A stretch of DNA of 6,974 nucleotides, taken from positions 1 through 6,974 of the forward strand of contig JBBDZP010000017.1 of the NCBI GenBank assembly GCA_040900105.1. Direction: 5' to 3'. The notes beneath the pieces are model-generated. The model saw nothing but the letters and a program-made list of their open reading frames with translations. It did no database searches and was not told the origin of the DNA. The position numbers and the translations under genes are program-made. The stretch's first letter is position 1, and each line of letters starts with the position of its first letter. Shown piece by piece: positions 6,197 to 6,974 of the stretch. The DNA is from JACPDD01 sp040900105. Lineage in GTDB: Bacteria; Patescibacteriota; Microgenomatia; Levybacterales; UBA12049.

Positions 6197-6974
6197 AGGG
6201 TCAAGTTAAAAATCTTGTTGGCGTTTTCAGTTGTTTGCTTTGCAACAGCTTCAAACGGAAGACCTTTTATTTGTGCGATAAACTTACCTACTATTATAAC
6301 ATGGGAAGGTTCATTCCTGCTACCTCGGTGAGGCACAGGGGTCAGAAACGGACTATCCGTTTCTGTGACTATTCGCTCAACTGGAGTACGCTTAACAAGT
6401 TCGGAAAGTTCCACAGTCTCTCCGGGCGCAATTCCTTTATAGGTTATATTCCCGTCAAAGCCAACATAAAATCCAAGCTCTAGCACTCTTTCCAAAAATT
6501 CCAAATCCCCTGACATGCAGTGAAACATTCCGGGAACCTCAAGGAGTTCGGACTTATGCTTTTCCAAGATTCTAATAATGTCCATGCCCGCATGGCGGTT
6601 ATGAATTTGAAGCGGAAGTTTTAATTTATGCGCAAGTTCAATTTGGGAAACAAAAGCTTCTTCCTGTACCTTTTTATCTACAATCCCGTTTGATTTATAA
6701 GAGTAGTAATCCAGTCCAATTTCTCCAATTCCGACAACTTTTTTATCAGCAGCCAGTTTCTCAAGTTCTGCGAGCCAGTCTTTTTGAATTTCGCCTTCAA
6801 ATTCTATGTCCGCCTTGTCTGTATGATGCGGATGGACTCCTGCAATTGCATACATGTTATCAAATTTTTGAGCGAGCTCGACCGCTCGGCGGCTGGACGG
6901 AATGCTGGTCCCAACATTTATAATCTTTGTAACACCAGAATCGAAAGCTCTTTTTGCTACCTCTTCCCAATCCT
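6193..6974 (-). CDS. tatD: TatD-family metal-dependent hydrolase (5' end outside the window)
   Basis: The frame stays open to the window edge, giving 259 visible residues; the Met at 6855 is internal, because 39 upstream codons encode typical TatD sequence (DWEEVAKRAFDSGVTKIINV, then GTSIPSS). Probably only about 15-20 residues, including the N-terminal HxH metal motif, are missing. Counting from that internal Met, visible motifs are GVHPHH (6-11), GEIGLDYY (44-51, metal-bridging Glu45), LPLQIHNR (80-87, His85), FHCMSG (111-116, His112) and ETDSPFLTP (165-173, Asp167), followed by RGSRNEPSHV. All expected metal ligands in the visible part are present, so the enzyme should be active. TatD proteins are cytoplasmic, divalent-metal-dependent nucleases (3'-5' exonuclease/DNase) linked to DNA repair or quality control; a link to the downstream glycan genes is not implied beyond shared transcription. 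Confidence 0.93.
   Translation of the reverse strand, partial: DWEEVAKRAFDSGVTKIINVGTSIPSSRRAVELAQKFDNMYAIAGVHPHHTDKADIEFEGEIQKDWLAELEKLAADKKVVGIGEIGLDYYSYKSNGIVDKKVQEEAFVSQIELAHKLKLPLQIHNRHAGMDIIRILEKHKSELLEVPGMFHCMSGDLEFLERVLELGFYVGFDGNITYKGIAPGETVELSELVKRTPVERIVTETDSPFLTPVPHRGSRNEPSHVIIVGKFIAQIKGLPFEAVAKQTTENANKIFNLTL

Noticed and set aside
6193..6855. A shorter TatD protein starting at the Met at 6855
   Set aside because: The frame continues to the window edge and the upstream codons encode typical TatD sequence, so that Met is internal and the gene is cut by the window.
1..6974. Use of an alternative genetic code (TGA as Gly) as in some CPR lineages
   Set aside because: TGA serves as the stop of TatD, GT2 and the WecA/MraY-like gene exactly at gene junctions, and no in-frame TGA interrupts a conserved domain.

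Overview
The window most likely comes from a Candidate Phyla Radiation (Patescibacteria) bacterium, probably of the Microgenomates group. This is an inference from AT-rich, tightly packed genes with almost no intergenic space, a PEGA/SH3b surface protein, and a cassette of polyprenyl-linked sugar enzymes and membrane glycosyltransferases of the kind seen in those genomes. TGA clearly ends several genes here (TatD, the GT2 enzyme, the WecA/MraY-like protein), so the TGA=Gly code of Gracilibacteria/Absconditabacteria does not apply.

Layout: one plus-strand gene at the left edge (2-829) encodes a membrane-anchored protein with two PEGA-like repeats and an SH3b domain. It converges on a six-gene minus-strand run that fills the rest. 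Read in the direction of transcription, from the right edge, the run is: a TatD metal-dependent hydrolase whose start lies outside the window (6193-6974), a cellulose-synthase-like GT2 glycosyltransferase (4703-6196), a GT39/ArnT-like GT-C glycosyltransferase (3190-4662), a 117-residue three-helix membrane protein (2853-3206), a WecA/MraY-like polyprenyl-phosphate sugar-1-phosphate transferase homologue with altered active-site motifs (1782-2852), and a UbiA-family protein resembling decaprenyl-phosphate phosphoribosyltransferase (851-1801). Most junctions overlap or abut (4 nt, 17 nt, 0 nt, 20 nt), so this looks like one operon with translational coupling. No promoter for it is visible; it should lie beyond the right edge.

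Function: after TatD, the run reads as an envelope-glycan cassette. The UbiA and WecA-like proteins would load sugars (or sugar phosphates) on a polyprenyl phosphate, the GT-C enzyme would use a lipid-linked sugar on the outer face, and the GT2 enzyme would polymerise or transfer a nucleotide-activated sugar. The glycan itself cannot be read from the sequence.

The two real gaps each hold a short repeat-like element: a 20-nt palindrome filling the 21-nt gap between the convergent genes, and a CACTTCGACAAGCTCAGTG-type element between the GT2 and GT39 genes. The most notable protein observation is that the WecA/MraY-like protein keeps DD, the second Asp of DGxDG and HLHH, but has Lys and Tyr where two normally conserved active-site Asp residues belong. 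I found no RNA genes, CRISPR array, insertion sequence or complete mobile element.
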